Source: Pelotomaculum sp. UBA1371 (lineage in GTDB: Bacteria; Bacillota; Desulfotomaculia; Desulfotomaculales; Pelotomaculaceae). Taken from it: a stretch of 45,486 nt of DNA. Below, piece by piece: positions 44,818 through 45,486 of the stretch. A program made the translations under genes and the position numbers. Each line of letters begins with the position of its first letter. Position 1 is the first letter of the stretch. The notes beneath the pieces are model-generated. The model searched no databases. It worked only from the letters and a program-made list of their open reading frames with translations, and had not been told where the DNA came from. Where the stretch lies: contig DBRJ01000061.1 of assembly GCA_002305915.1 (NCBI GenBank), positions 37,274 to 82,759 of the forward strand, given 5' to 3'.

Positions 44818-45486
44818 CTATAGTGGGATAATGTAGCTTTCACCGTTCATGACCAAGATATGGCACCGGTGGGTAAGCCGATCTAGCAAGGCTGTTGTAA
44901 GCATTTCATCACCAAACACTTGGGTCCAGTTGGCGAATTCAAGGTTAGTCGTAATCATTACGGACCCCCGTTCATAGCGTGAAGCTACAAACCTAAATAA
45001 TAATTCGGCCCCTTCTTTGGTGTAAGGTACATAACCCAACTCGTCAATCAAAACCAAATCGTAGTTTAGCCACCTTTTTTCAAACTTGTTAAGACGGTGT
45101 TCCCTCTGTGCCTGCAACAGTTCAGTAACCAGCCCCGGGGCGGTATAGAACCGCACCCGGCACCCCATTTGGCAGGCGCAAAGCGCCAGAGCCGAACAAA
45201 TATGCGACTTGCCGGTTCCGACACTACCAATAGCAATAACATTCTCTTTGGCACGGATATATTCACACCGGCTTAAAGCCAACACCTTTTGCTTGTTCAG
45301 CGATGGGATAGCATTAAAATCGAAACCCTCCAGGGTTTTAAGCACCGGGAACCCGGCCTGTTTAATTCTAAGCCTGCGACTGTTTTCATCACGGGTCAGC
45401 ACCTCTTGTTCCAGTAGCGTACACAAGTATTCCTCGTAAGTACAATTTTTCTCCGCAGCGTCGTAAGCGTCAAGTAAACACTCACC
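44818..45486 (-). mobile_element. istB: IS21-family istB (ATPase subunit), 5' part outside the window
   Basis: This is the AAA ATPase helper of IS21-type transposition. Seen: GSVGTGKSH (Walker A), LVLIDELGYVPYTKEGAELL (Walker B and sensor region), VMITTNLEFANWTQVFGDEM and the C-terminal LDRLTHRCHIL. The frame remains open to the right edge, beyond the TTG at 45426, so the true start and the istA transposase lie outside. The element end should be close to 44801, where TGTTTGCAC begins; I could not find the matching inverted end. It bounds the defence island on the right. Confidence 0.9.

Overview
The window reads as chromosomal DNA of an anaerobic, probably spore-forming Gram-positive bacterium of the Clostridia, most like the Peptococcaceae (Pelotomaculum/Desulfotomaculum-type syntrophs). 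This is inferred from gene content: a selenocysteine formate dehydrogenase with molybdopterin genes, a Na+-pumping methylmalonyl-CoA decarboxylase (propionate/methylmalonyl-CoA metabolism), a tiny glycine/phenylalanine/isoleucine-rich protein of the sporulation type, strong GGAGG ribosome binding sites and frequent GTG/TTG starts. I see no rRNA, tRNA or CRISPR array. Region 1 (1-8.7 kb) is a molybdenum/formate module. It holds a TrmO-FmdE fusion (-), fdhD (+), and a minus-strand run of fdhA, a molybdopterin-binding protein, moeA and a small unknown gene. fdhA has an in-frame UGA for Sec353 and a SECIS hairpin at the same spacing as I recall for E. coli fdhF. Its far-upstream leader (8.45-8.60 kb) contains a folded-RNA candidate followed by an intrinsic terminator; a molybdenum-cofactor riboswitch is my leading guess. 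Region 2 (8.85-15.3 kb) has comEC (+) converging on the mmdADCB operon (-), whose promoter spacer carries a TTGTATACAA palindrome. Region 3 (15.5-21.5 kb) is metal homeostasis: a Zn/Cd-type P-ATPase with a divergent MarR regulator, then csoR, copA and copZ with a CsoR-like operator inside a perfect-spacing promoter. Region 4 (21.6-27.8 kb) is a MarR/MATE pair, a 39-aa membrane peptide, lgt, a von Willebrand A protein, pcm and a VOC-family protein. Region 5 (27.9-45.5 kb) is a defence island. A broken NERD-domain gene (8-bp tandem duplication plus a nonsense codon) is followed by a tightly packed plus-strand operon: a RadC-type HhH domain fused to a BrxA-like domain, a BrxF-like protein, a BrxC-like giant ATPase, PglZ, a Zn-ribbon DNA methyltransferase, BrxL, a degenerate phospholipase-D-like protein, and a separately promoted PD-(D/E)XK nuclease-like gene. 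An IS21-type istB runs off the right edge. The gene set does not fit any BREX type as I remember them: BrxF, the methyltransferase and BrxA resemble type 3, but the helicase is absent and BrxL (types 1 and 4) is present. With the HhH fusion and the two tail genes, this locus is the best candidate for an undescribed system variant.
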